From Chryseosolibacter histidinae (GTDB lineage: Bacteria; Bacteroidota; Bacteroidia; Cytophagales; Cyclobacteriaceae): a stretch of 64,000 bases of DNA. Below the pieces are notes generated by a model. The model was given only the letters and a program-made list of their open reading frames with translations, did no database searches and was not told the origin of the DNA. Positions 17,008 through 26,100 of this stretch are shown piece after piece. The stretch spans positions 248,001 to 312,000 of the forward strand of contig NZ_JAHESF010000001.1 of the NCBI RefSeq assembly GCF_018598225.1, in the 5' to 3' direction. Each line of letters opens with the position of its first letter. Positions within the stretch are counted from its first letter, which is position 1. The position numbers and the translations under genes were made by a program.

Positions 17008-17907
17008 ATGCCGGTAAGCCTTACGTTAATCATGGTTGAAGGTAGCTCAATAACAGTACTGAAAGTACTTAAGGATTTCATTTTGCCCCTGTCAGCGGAA
17101 GAGTTCAATATTTTAGAGCAAAGTATATTGAGCGATGGATGCAGGGATCCCCTGATAGTATGGCAAAAACCAGACGGAACAAACATTCTGGTGGACGGCC
17201 ATAACAGGTTGAAGATCTGCCAGAAGCACGGATTGCCCTATAAAATAAAGAAGCTTGGTTTTTCGGACATGGACCAGGTGAAGGACTGGATGCTTGACAA
17301 CCAGATGGGCAGAAGGAACCTGACCCCTGACCAGATGAGCTATTACAGGGGCGTGAAATACCTTTCGATCAAGCAGGCGAAAGGCGGATATAAAAACATC
17401 CAATCTAAAGGTCAAAGTGGACTTTCGACGTCGGAGGTGCTGGCCGGGCAGTTTAAGGTCAGTGAGAGCACCATCAAACGCGATGCGAAATTTGCCGAGG
17501 GTGTGGAGATCATCGGAAAAAGCAATCCCAGTCTGAAATTGCAGATCCTCTCCGGTGAGTCTAAAATTAAAAAAGCCGACATCCGCATTCTAACGGAGCA
17601 TAAAGAATCCGATAAGCTTACTTTCAGGAATGAAGCAGACCTTTTTAACAAGGCCAAACGGATCAGGGATGAGATCCTCGACGAGGTGGAGCAAGACGTT
17701 AAACGAATCAAAGCCCAGAAAATAACAAAAGCGCAGGAGACTCTCAAGAGTCTGGAACCGGCATTTCTGAATAAGGAAGACAGGATGAAAAAAATAAAAG
17801 CGTCGATTGTAAGTGTTATCAACAGAGCCATCAACGATAAAGATGTCACGGCGATCAAGGAATTGAAAAAACTTATCGAGCGATTAGAGGGTGAGTTGTT
17901 TGATTAA
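17008..17907 (+). CDS. solo ParB-like N-terminal domain DNA-binding protein
   Basis: The 299-residue protein has a ParB/Srx-type N-terminal domain (residues about 25-95) with SILSDGCRDPLIVW and ILVDGHNRLKICQKHGLPY, in which the DGHNR box is the family signature. A helical DNA-binding region follows (RRNLTPDQMSYYRGVKYL; LAGQFKVSESTIKRDAKFAE). The C-terminal third is Lys/Glu-rich and coiled-coil-like (ILDEVEQDVKRIKAQKITKA). A second ATG at 17032 is possible. No ParA or plasmid gene is nearby, so it is not a partition pair; similar solo proteins often act as regulators. It is the last gene before the NRPS leader and could control that cluster, which is inference from position only. Confidence 0.85.
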   Translation: MPVSLTLIMVEGSSITVLKVLKDFILPLSAEEFNILEQSILSDGCRDPLIVWQKPDGTNILVDGHNRLKICQKHGLPYKIKKLGFSDMDQVKDWMLDNQMGRRNLTPDQMSYYRGVKYLSIKQAKGGYKNIQSKGQSGLSTSEVLAGQFKVSESTIKRDAKFAEGVEIIGKSNPSLKLQILSGESKIKKADIRILTEHKESDKLTFRNEADLFNKAKRIRDEILDEVEQDVKRIKAQKITKAQETLKSLEPAFLNKEDRMKKIKASIVSVINRAINDKDVTAIKELKKLIERLEGELFD

Positions 17908-17990
17908 CGTCTGTTTTTGACGATCGACGTCAATAAAAAAATATTCGCCGGAGGTTCATCGTGTTTCGCTGCGTTTTTTCGAAACCATAT

Positions 17991-18022
17991 CTTGTTCGGA
18001 AAATTCTTTTTTTCTAAGTTTG
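17991..18022 (+). promoter_or_regulatory. candidate Bacteroidota-type promoter for the NRPS operon
   Basis: CTTG at 17991-17994 is followed after 20 bases by TAAGTTTG at 18015-18022, which fits the Bacteroidota -7 consensus TAnnTTTG exactly and the -33 TTTG box partly. Transcription would begin near 18028-18030, leaving a leader of about 385 nt before the antiterminator gene. It is the best match in the intergenic region. No experimental support is available. Confidence 0.5.
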
Positions 18023-18029
18023 ACTACGT

Positions 18030-18414
18030 TCATGCGCAACGCCATCGCATATGCCTACAGTTAGCATGTGCGCAACCCCACCAGATGGCTGTAGCCGTGA
18101 ATGTTGACCAAAGTATTTTCCAGAATTCCCGATCTCGGAAAAGTAATTCATCAAGGTATTTAAGTCGGTTGTGACTTATCATTAGCGAAGCTCTATCTGG
18201 CGCAATGCATGTTGCCCAGACCAGCCCCGCCGTGCTTCTATTCGTATAAGTTGCGTCGACGAAAATCATTTTAGCCAGGTGCATTTGCCGTCGCCACACC
18301 GCCCCACAGTTGTGACGAGCAATACTCACTACCGGACCAGCAACGGCTGGCCTGGTGAACAATGAATTACAGGTTCACATTTTTCAGCTGTCAGGCGCTT
18401 ATTCATTTCTTTAT
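18030..18414 (+). other. long untranslated leader of the NRPS operon
   Basis: About 385 bases lie between the candidate promoter and the antiterminator ATG, with no convincing gene. Short possible hairpins include 18337-18350 (CCAGC-AACG-GCTGG), a TTTTCC/GGAAAA pairing around 18116-18142, and GGCT-GT-AGCC within GATGGCTGTAGCCGTG. Leaders of genes controlled by NusG paralogues such as LoaP or RfaH contain a hairpin that loads the factor onto RNA polymerase. The hairpin closest to the ATG is a candidate for that role, but its stem is only 5 bp. Confidence 0.35.
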
Positions 18415-18960
18415 ATGGAAAAAATGTTTGACCCTCAATGGTATGTTGTGTACACCATGCCAAAATCAGAAAAAAAGGTGGCCGAAAGTATCAACGGAAT
18501 GGGCATCGAGTCATACCTGCCCATGCACAAAGTGATCAGGCAGTGGAGTGACAGGAAGAAAAAATTGGAGGTGCCGCTGTTTCCCAGCTATGTATTTGTA
18601 AAGGTTAACGAAACCAAGCGGGTATCCCTTTTTTCAATCAAGGAGCTGATAAAATTCGTCTCGATAGAAAAGAAACCCGTTGTTGTTCGCGAAAAAGAGA
18701 TCATGAACATAAAGAAGGTGCTGAGCGAAGATGTGCAGGTGGCCACCGAAGAATATTTTCAGGAAGGCATGAGGGTGAGGATCGGATACGGGCAGTTTGT
18801 TGGAATGGAGGGTGTGATTGTTAAAAAGAATAACAGCACCCGGTTAGTGGTCAAAATAGATGGACTCATGAAAGCCTTTTCATTTAATATAGCGAGCCAT
18901 GTGGTGGAGGCTGTTACGTCACTACAGTCCAGCCCGGAGGAACTTGAATGGAAGAACTGA
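18415..18960 (+). CDS. UpxY/LoaP-like NusG paralogue, operon-specific transcription antiterminator
   Basis: From ATG 18415 the 181-residue product begins MEKMFDPQWYVVYTMPKSEK, the usual NGN-domain start; a GTG at 18355 would add 20 residues that look untranslated. NGN motifs include ESYLPMHKVIRQWSDRKKKL and VPLFPSYVFVKVN, and the C-terminal KOW domain is MRVRIGYGQFVGMEGVIVKK. In Bacteroides, UpxY proteins prevent early termination in long capsule operons; in Bacillus, LoaP does so for antibiotic operons. It is the first gene of an operon of more than 45 kb and overlaps the next gene by 13 bp, so its job is most likely to let RNA polymerase finish the NRPS transcript. Confidence 0.9.
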   Translation: MEKMFDPQWYVVYTMPKSEKKVAESINGMGIESYLPMHKVIRQWSDRKKKLEVPLFPSYVFVKVNETKRVSLFSIKELIKFVSIEKKPVVVREKEIMNIKKVLSEDVQVATEEYFQEGMRVRIGYGQFVGMEGVIVKKNNSTRLVVKIDGLMKAFSFNIASHVVEAVTSLQSSPEELEWKN

Positions 18961-20441
18961 TCTCCAGATTGAAACGTTCCGGGGTGACCATACGGGTCAT
19001 CGAAAATAACCTCAAGCTGCAATTGCCTCAGGGATTTGCGGACCAGCGGATCATTGACGAGGTGAGGACTCACAAGGAAGAGTTGATCACGTACATTCAA
19101 ACCGTGCTTCTTTCCGAACCAGGCCTCGCTTCAGAGGAAACAAGCTCAGACAATATCAGGATCCCGCCACAGGCTGAATATCCCGCCACGGAGCGCCAGC
19201 ACTCTGAGTGGGAGTATACGCTGAACACGAAAAACTATTCCGGTAATATTTCATGCTCCTTTATATTCGATACGCTCGATTATGAAATATTAAAGCAGTC
19301 GGTTCTTGCATTGATGAAACAGCATGAGGGTTTGCGGACAACATTTTCATATTCCGGTAACACGCTCACGCAGGTGATCCATGATCATCATAAATTCAAG
19401 CTTCCCATAGCGCTCATCGATTTCTCGTCAGAAATGCCCGATGCGGATGCGCTGAGCGAGAACTATGAATCATTTGTCAGTGCCAGGCTGGATCTTTGCA
19501 CCGGTCCACCCTTCAAAGTGGTGGTGGCGAAAATGCGCGACAGACAATATGTGCTGGTGCTCGTGATCGCGCATATCATTGCTGACGATCTGTCGCTGGA
19601 GATCCTCAAGAAAGATTTCATCCATTGTTACGAAAATTTTTCCAAAGGGCGTGCTCCGCAGTTGCCGGTATTGGATTTTCAGATGAAAGAGTTCGCGCTT
19701 TGGGAAAAGACGTTTAACGCTTCGAAGACCGGATCGCAGAACCTGGCATACTGGAAGCGTGAGCTTGTAGCCGGGATTGGGGAACTGCCCATTATAAAAA
19801 GTGGAACGGAAGACAATGCTGCGATCCATCAGTTCTTTCTGGATGCCGGCAGGTTGCATAAGATCAAAAGCAAATACGATAACGAGTCGTTGTTTTTCAT
19901 CGCGTGCCTTTACCTGTGGCTTTATGTTACTTTTCAGCAATCGCAGTTTGTCCTGGGGATGCCTTTTTTGTGCCGTGATCGGGAAAAGCTGGAAGGTGTG
20001 GTTGGTTATTTGATCTCGGGCATCTACCTGAAAGTGTCGATAAAGGAAAATGATACGTTCAGTACCCTGTTCGATACGGTTGTTCAACAGTACACCCAGG
20101 CGTTGTCACACCGGTACTATGCGAGAAGGGCGCTCGATTTTAATGCTGATCCGTATTGTGTTGCCTATTATAACAATGTAACACACATCAGGAAGGATGA
20201 AATGTTTGACGTCAGGAATCTGAAAACGACCGGGGCTGCGCACACGCCTTTTTACCCGGTCAGGTTCGATATCAGCCATTTCACCAATGGTTGGCTGGTG
20301 TCATGCCATTACCGGAGATCCGTGCTCGATAAGGAGCTCGATTTCAGTGCGATCGATCAATTCATGCAGATCGTTGACAAAACGCTGGAGGCACCGGATT
20401 CGCCACTCCACGTTTCATGGTCTGCTGTCAGAAAGCGATAA
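18948..20441 (+). CDS. stand-alone NRPS condensation protein with N-terminal TubC docking domain
   Basis: Residues 1-50 (LISRLKRSGVTIRVIENNLK; ADQRIIDEVRTHKEELITYI) fit a TubC-type docking domain, which receives the C-terminus of another megasynthase subunit. Residues about 70-490 are a condensation domain: QHEGLRTTF, YWKRELV, LGMPFLCRD and VGYLISGIYLKV. The catalytic box HHxxxDG reads A-H-I-I-A-D-D (residues 208-214): the second, catalytic His209 and Asp213 are kept, while the first His and the Gly are lost. There is no PCP or A domain. It may acylate the first residue, act on a free acceptor, or be inactive. It overlaps the antiterminator gene by 13 bp and ends 6 bp before the glycosyltransferase gene. 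Confidence 0.85.
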   Translation: MEELISRLKRSGVTIRVIENNLKLQLPQGFADQRIIDEVRTHKEELITYIQTVLLSEPGLASEETSSDNIRIPPQAEYPATERQHSEWEYTLNTKNYSGNISCSFIFDTLDYEILKQSVLALMKQHEGLRTTFSYSGNTLTQVIHDHHKFKLPIALIDFSSEMPDADALSENYESFVSARLDLCTGPPFKVVVAKMRDRQYVLVLVIAHIIADDLSLEILKKDFIHCYENFSKGRAPQLPVLDFQMKEFALWEKTFNASKTGSQNLAYWKRELVAGIGELPIIKSGTEDNAAIHQFFLDAGRLHKIKSKYDNESLFFIACLYLWLYVTFQQSQFVLGMPFLCRDREKLEGVVGYLISGIYLKVSIKENDTFSTLFDTVVQQYTQALSHRYYARRALDFNADPYCVAYYNNVTHIRKDEMFDVRNLKTTGAAHTPFYPVRFDISHFTNGWLVSCHYRRSVLDKELDFSAIDQFMQIVDKTLEAPDSPLHVSWSAVRKR

Positions 20442-20447
20442 CAGAAG

Positions 20448-21572
20448 ATGGATTCTTTAGAAAAACAGCCAGCCGCGATACACTGGTATGGCGATGCTCC
20501 TGATGGGAAGAAGCCCGCCGCGCTTCTCATTCCCCAGTATAACGAAAGCTCTAATGGCACCGATTTCCGATCGAGACTGGCTTACTTCAGTGCTATCGCA
20601 AAACAGTTTCACCAAACGCTGGACGTGGTGGTGATCGACGATGGATCGACAGATGACAGCCTCGCCCAGATCAAGTCTTTCAAGGACCGTAACCCGGACT
20701 CATTTTTTGTTTCCATGATCACACCGAACGCCAACAAGGTGGGCGCGTTATACAAGACCATACTGGCGCTTTCGCACGAGTTTGTGATCCTGTCGGATTT
20801 TGATACCGAGATTCACGGGTTGGACTTATTCTTCAGCAATTTGTCGGTTTTGCGAAACGACAGCCTGATGGGATGTTATTTCAGGATGCTGCCCTTTGAA
20901 GGAAATGGAAGCGTTTTCCTGTTCCAGCAGCTCGAATATTCCATGTCAAGAACGTGTTATAAGTTCCATCGCAGCGAACAAAGCGTTCCGGTGATGCCGG
21001 GGGCAGGCTGCTGTTACAAGAGAAAGACCCTGGAGGATATTTACAAGCGGCACAGCGGCCTTCGAAGTGGTGAAGACCGGGAGGCTACGTTGCTCGGGCT
21101 CAAGCTCGGATACAAGACGTTTTACTTCGAGAATATCCTGACGCTCACCAAACCGCCTTCAACCTTCCGGTCGCTCATCAAGCAACGGGTACGCTGGAAC
21201 CTGGGGTATATCGAGACCTTTCATAAGGAGAGACGATATTACTTCCATCAGATCAGGAAATTCAGCACCATCGGCATCCGAACGATCGCAGACTTTTTGC
21301 GGGTTAATTTTGTGCTGCTGTTTCCATTCATTATGCTGATAGGCGTTTTTGCGAATGTGCAGCTGCTGCTGATCTACCTGGGATTGGTTTATTGTTCGTC
21401 ACTTTTTTTATCGGTGAATGCTTTGCTCATCGCCCCGCGCGAATCGTATGAATTCAGGAACCGACGCATGTACTCCATTTTATATTATCCGCTATTCAAG
21501 ATATCACTCGACTGTATCGCCTGGAGTCTCGCACTCATTTCTTTCGCCAGGCGACGCGATCACAAATCGTGA
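20448..21572 (+). CDS. membrane-anchored family 2 glycosyltransferase
   Basis: A 374-residue GT-A enzyme. The N-terminal catalytic domain has AALLIPQYNESS, LDVVVIDDGSTDDS, the metal-binding FVILSDFDTEI, the acceptor loop MPGAGCCYKR, GEDREATLLGLKLGY and the QRVRW box typical of processive-type GT2 enzymes. Two or three membrane segments follow, about residues 275-365 (FVLLFPFIMLIGVFANVQLL onward). It sits inside the NRPS operon, 6 bp after the preceding gene, so it may glycosylate the peptide, its lipid carrier, or a self-protection target in the envelope. The sugar donor is unknown. Confidence 0.88.
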   Translation: MDSLEKQPAAIHWYGDAPDGKKPAALLIPQYNESSNGTDFRSRLAYFSAIAKQFHQTLDVVVIDDGSTDDSLAQIKSFKDRNPDSFFVSMITPNANKVGALYKTILALSHEFVILSDFDTEIHGLDLFFSNLSVLRNDSLMGCYFRMLPFEGNGSVFLFQQLEYSMSRTCYKFHRSEQSVPVMPGAGCCYKRKTLEDIYKRHSGLRSGEDREATLLGLKLGYKTFYFENILTLTKPPSTFRSLIKQRVRWNLGYIETFHKERRYYFHQIRKFSTIGIRTIADFLRVNFVLLFPFIMLIGVFANVQLLLIYLGLVYCSSLFLSVNALLIAPRESYEFRNRRMYSILYYPLFKISLDCIAWSLALISFARRRDHKS

Positions 21573-21638
21573 CACTGCGCGATCTGAAATTCCGCCCGGA
21601 TATTACCTTATTGTAGCCGTACCTAAATTATCATTACC

Positions 21639-22019
21639 ATGGAAAGTATAAGCACACTTGTTACGTTCGAGATCTGGCACAGGGCGTATAACCTGAAGGG
21701 AAAAGATAACCTCGATGAAGTCCCTGCCGAAAAAGCGGTGTTCGGCATTTTTGGGATCGTTGACGAAGCTCCGGTCAACTGCAGGTATGTAGCTGAAACC
21801 GACAACCTGAGAGAAGCGGTAAAAATGCTTTTTGAAAAGCCGGAGGGTACAGGCTTGCTGAAGTTCATGCAGGGCCCCTGGATCAAGATGCTGGTGTTCG
21901 AGATTATCCCGGGCGCCTCACCCGACGAGACGCAGACCGTGCTCAGAGAATGGCGTGACCGGTATCATCCACAGATCGATGATGAAGGTGAGTATCCCGG
22001 CTATTATGATAATGCCTGA
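21639..22019 (+). CDS. small unknown protein, possibly a degenerate GIY-YIG fold
   Basis: A 126-residue soluble protein. The central part AVFGIFGIVDEAPVNCRYVA, continued by ETDNLREAVKMLFE, resembles the opening of GIY-YIG nucleases: GIF (36-38) in place of GIY, YVA (50-52) in place of YIG, then an Arg-containing helix. A later W-x-x-x-Y-H-P (REWRDRYHPQID) resembles their end. The catalytic Tyr and Gly changes suggest a non-nuclease. It lies within the NRPS operon, between the glycosyltransferase and a second small gene. I do not recognise a family with confidence. Confidence 0.75.
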   Translation: MESISTLVTFEIWHRAYNLKGKDNLDEVPAEKAVFGIFGIVDEAPVNCRYVAETDNLREAVKMLFEKPEGTGLLKFMQGPWIKMLVFEIIPGASPDETQTVLREWRDRYHPQIDDEGEYPGYYDNA

Positions 22020-22083
22020 CGAGGCCAGTAACCTATTGGTTTTACGAATGATCAGCTTACGAGAACAGTAAAATTCACACACT

Positions 22084-22362
22084 ATGAGAATTGGAAACGT
22101 ACCAGAGATCAACGCGGTGAAGCAGCACCTGGATCAGTTAAAAGAGCAGCGCCTGGTTAAGGAATGGGAAATTCCCTACGAAGGCATTCTGACCAGGCTG
22201 ACGGCGGCCATCTTTTTTTTAACACCTACTGAAGATTCGAGGCTCGAAGAAATATGGAAGGAGTTAAGCCGGCATAAGATGTTTCAATACCGGCAGAACG
22301 AGGAAAAAAAACTCTCACGCCTGGAATGGAGGGTGGAGTTCAACAAGGGTTTTGAGCTTTAA
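22084..22362 (+). CDS. small hypothetical protein of the NRPS operon
   Basis: A 92-residue, mostly helical, charged protein with no signal, membrane segment or known motif (AVKQHLDQLKEQRLVKEWEI; RLEEIWKELSRHKMFQYRQN). The start ATG 22084 follows a 64-bp gap. It and the preceding gene are adjacent and similar in size, so they may act as a pair. No function can be assigned. Confidence 0.7.
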   Translation: MRIGNVPEINAVKQHLDQLKEQRLVKEWEIPYEGILTRLTAAIFFLTPTEDSRLEEIWKELSRHKMFQYRQNEEKKLSRLEWRVEFNKGFEL

Positions 22363-22386
22363 CAGTGAAGCGCACCTTTTTGCAGC

Positions 22387-23106
22387 ATGAATAAGATCAC
22401 GCTATTCTGTTTTCCCTATGCGGGCGGATCGGCCATGGTGTATAACCCATGGGTAGCGCATCTCGATCGCAGTGTCAGATTGCGACCGGTGGAACTGGCA
22501 GGAAGGGGAACCCGTATGCATGAACCGCTTTACAAGGACATACCCGCCGCGGTAATGGATATTTACAAGCTGATCGCTAACGAGATCGATCGTATGCCCT
22601 ATGCGCTTTTCGGCCACAGCATGGGGTGCCTCATCACCTATGAGCTGGCCCAATTTCTTCGCGAAAGAGGGAAGCCGCAGCCCGCACATATTTTCTTTTC
22701 AGGTAAAGGCGCTCCCCATATCAAGCGTGACGACGAAAAAATGTTTCACCTGATGAGTGACGAGCGCTTCAGGGATGAGGTTCTCAAGCTGGGCGGAACA
22801 CCACCGGAATTTTTCGATCACCCAGAGCTTTTGGACTTGTTTCTGCCCGTGTTGAAGAACGATTTCAGGATAACGGAAACGGCAATCCGCCGCAGCGACG
22901 TGCGCCCCCTGGAAAGCAGCATCACTGTTTTTTTGGGGAAATACGATGATCTTGATGATGACGAATGCCAGGGATGGAAGGAGCATACGCAACAAACCTG
23001 TAACATCCGGTATTTCGACGGCGGACATTTCTTTCTGCACGATCATACGCAGCAGATCGTGCAACATATCAACCACATCCTTCAGCCGAAGGTTTACAGT
23101 TTTTAG
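22387..23106 (+). CDS. type II (editing) thioesterase of the NRPS cluster
   Basis: A 239-residue alpha/beta hydrolase of the GrsT/SrfA-D family: LFCFPYAGGSAMVYNPW, VRLRPVELAGRGTRM, the nucleophile box ALFGHSMGCLITYELA, PHIFFSGKGAP-like PAHIFFSGKGAPH, GTPPEFFDHPELLDLFLPVL, and the catalytic His in FDGGHFFLHDH. The Asp is expected in GKYDDLDDD. These proteins remove wrong or stalled acyl groups from carrier proteins. The gene ends 24 bp before the first large NRPS gene, matching its role. Confidence 0.95.
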   Translation: MNKITLFCFPYAGGSAMVYNPWVAHLDRSVRLRPVELAGRGTRMHEPLYKDIPAAVMDIYKLIANEIDRMPYALFGHSMGCLITYELAQFLRERGKPQPAHIFFSGKGAPHIKRDDEKMFHLMSDERFRDEVLKLGGTPPEFFDHPELLDLFLPVLKNDFRITETAIRRSDVRPLESSITVFLGKYDDLDDDECQGWKEHTQQTCNIRYFDGGHFFLHDHTQQIVQHINHILQPKVYSF

Positions 23107-23130
23107 CATATCATAACCAGTTACCGATTC

Positions 23131-26100
23131 ATGCAACCTGCCAATCTTATCGAGGCGCTTGAGGCAGTGAGATATTCTCATGCGGGCATCACTTTTTTGA
23201 AAGAAGGCAACCGCGAAGAATTTCTCCCGTATGATACCTTGTATCATCGCGCCCTGAATGCGTTGTCATACCTGCAGCAAAAAGGCATCTCCCCCAAAGA
23301 CGAAGTTGTATTCCAGATCGACGACCTCAGTACTTTTCTCGTTCTTTTTTGGGGATGCGTTCTCGGAAATATGATACCGGTGCCACTGGCGACAGGCCGC
23401 ACAGACGACCACGTGCAGAAGTTGTTCAATGTATGGCCCGTGTTGGATAACGCGTACCTGGTGGCGCAGGCCGATGCGCTGCAGAAGCTCGGTGAGTTCG
23501 CCAGCCGGCGTGGCTACGGAACAACCTACGCGGCAATTGTTGACCGTGTGATCGATGTGGAAGCGGTGCTGGCGTCCACCAGTCAGGGGAATATCCATCC
23601 CGTCAAGGAAGATGACATCGCGTTCATACAGTTCTCTTCCGGATCAACAGGCGCACCCAAGGGTGTGGTGCTCACCCATAAGAACCTGCTGACGAACATG
23701 ACGGCCATCAGCCGTGCCGCGGGGTATTCGGCGACTGACTCCATGATCAGCTGGATGCCGCTGACGCACGACATGGGCCTGATCGGTTTTCACCTCAATC
23801 CGCTGCTCTGCGGAATGAATCAATACCTTATTCCCACCAGTCTCTTTGTCAGAAGACCGGCGTTGTGGCTGGACAAAGCCAGTGAGTACGGCATCAGCAT
23901 TCTGTGCTCTCCTAATTTCGGGTACAAGTACCTCTTAAAACACTGTGCGACTGCTGATGAGTATTCCTGGGACCTGTCGCGTGTAAGAATACTATATAAC
24001 GGAGCCGAGCCAGTATCCGACACGTTGTGCCATGAGTTCATGCAGCGGTTTGGGCAGTACGGACTAAGAAGCAGCGCGATGTGCCCTGTATACGGGCTGG
24101 CGGAAGCAAGCCTGGCTGTTACGATCTCCGGTATTGAAGATGAAGTGATATCGGTTCACCTGGATCGAAACCAGCTGATGGTAGGGGGCAAAGTATCGGA
24201 GAACGCAAGCCGTGACCAGTCCGTTTCATTTGTGAATGTTGGAAAACCCATCGATCACTGCCAGGTAAGGATCACGGATGAGAACAATGCCGAAGTTGGT
24301 GATGATACGATCGGCCACATACAAATCAAAGGCAACAACGTTACCTCCGGGTACTATAATAACGAAGCCGAGACCGATAATGCCATTGGCCGCGATGGCT
24401 GGCTGCGCACCGGCGACCTGGGCTTTTTCAGGCATAACACATTGTATGTTACCGGAAGGGCCAAGGACATCTTTTTTGTCAACGGCCAGAATTATTACCC
24501 TCACGACATTGAGCGTATAGCCGAAACGATAGAAGGTGTGGAGCTTAACAAGGTTGTGGTGGCTGGTTTTTTCAATGCAGCAACGGGAAGAGACGAAATT
24601 GTGGCGTTTGTTTTCCACAGGGCTTCCCTGGAGACGTTTGTGCCGATAGCCAATGCGCTGCGATCAGTCGTTAACCTTCGGGCAGGGCTCGAGATCGACC
24701 GTGTGGTACCGGTAAAAGATATTCCACGAACCACCAGTGGAAAACTTCAGCGATTCAAATTACTGGAGCAATACAGGGAAGGTTATTTCAAGGATGCAAT
24801 AGAAGCATTGGAGCCGATGCTGACTGGTGAACCGGATGCAAAGGCATTTGATCGAGGTGACAAGCTTTCGTCAACCGAAGAACGGCTCCTCGCGATCTGG
24901 AAAGAAGTTTTGAAGACTGACACCGTTACCCTGACGGACAGATTTTTTGAGATCGGCGGAAATTCCCTGAAGGCAGCGGAAGCCGGCATGATGGTGCAGC
25001 GGCAGCTGGGTGTCGATCTTCCCTTTGAAGTGTTGTATACCAACCAAACCATCGCTGCGCTGGCGAAAGAGATCGATGCGCGGGAAAGCGTGATGCAGAA
25101 GCCGGTGCCCGTCATTGAGAAGGCGGCGCACTATGCTTTGTCCTCGGCACAAAGACGACTCTATTACCTGTGGGCGGCCGACAAGTCTTCCACCGGTTAC
25201 AATATTCCGGTAGCCTTCCGGATCTCCGGCGTTGTGGATGCGCGCCGCCTCGAACAGGCGATCAGGGCCGTGATCAGGCGCCACGATTCCCTGAGAACAA
25301 CCTTTCGCGCAGGAGCGGAGCCCCGCTTCATCGTGCACGACAGCACCCGATTTTTCCTGGAAACCCAGCCGTGCACTCAAAGTGATCTCCATGTGCAGCT
25401 GAAAGCGCTGGTTCAACCCTTTGACCTGGGTGGCCCTTTGTTCAGGGCGCGTCTGCTGACGATCAGTCCCGCGGAGCACGTGTTGTTTTTTGATTTTCAT
25501 CACATCATTGCTGATGGGTTATCCATCGGGTATTTCCTCGATGAGCTGCTTCAATGCTATGCCGGCAAAACACTTCCCGAGCAGCGTGTGCAGTATAAGG
25601 ACTACACTGCGTGGGAGCGAAGCGAGGTGACAAAACAATCGCAGGCGCTGAAGCGCTACTGGCAACATTATCTGCATGGGCTTCCCGTACTGGAAATGCC
25701 ACTGGATTTTACCAGGCCGGCGGTATGGAGTACAGAAGGTGGAAAGGTTGCGTTTAACCTTGACAAACAAATCACGGAAAGACTGCGGCGATTGGCGGAG
25801 ACCCATCAGTGCACATTCCAGGTTTTGCTCCTGGCAGTCTATCATGTGCTCTTGTCGAAATACACAGCGCAGGAAGATATCGTCATCGGCATCCCGGTCT
25901 CAGGTCGCAGGCATGCAGACCTTCTGCGTGTGCAGGGCATGTTCGTCAATAACCTCGCGATCAGAACGCCCGCACGGGCAGACCAGACTTTTACGGAATA
26001 CATGAAGGCCGTTAAGCAAAACGTCATTGCGGCCCTCGACCACCAGGATCTTGCCTTCGAAGATATTGTGCCGCTGGTGCAGACGGCGAGAGACGTTAGC

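Noticed and set aside
18168-18316. Direct repeat GTTGTGAC (18168-18175 and 18309-18316) in the leader
   Set aside because: Eight bases repeated once in 150 bp is within chance; no operator symmetry.
17917-18362. Short open frames on both strands in the NRPS leader (85 and 110 codons)
   Set aside because: Unusual amino-acid composition, no motif, no ribosome binding site, and the + strand frame starts upstream of the predicted transcription start.
21639-22019. Assignment of the small operon protein as an active GIY-YIG nuclease
   Set aside because: GIY and YIG are changed to GIF and YVA, so catalysis is doubtful; kept only as a possible fold.
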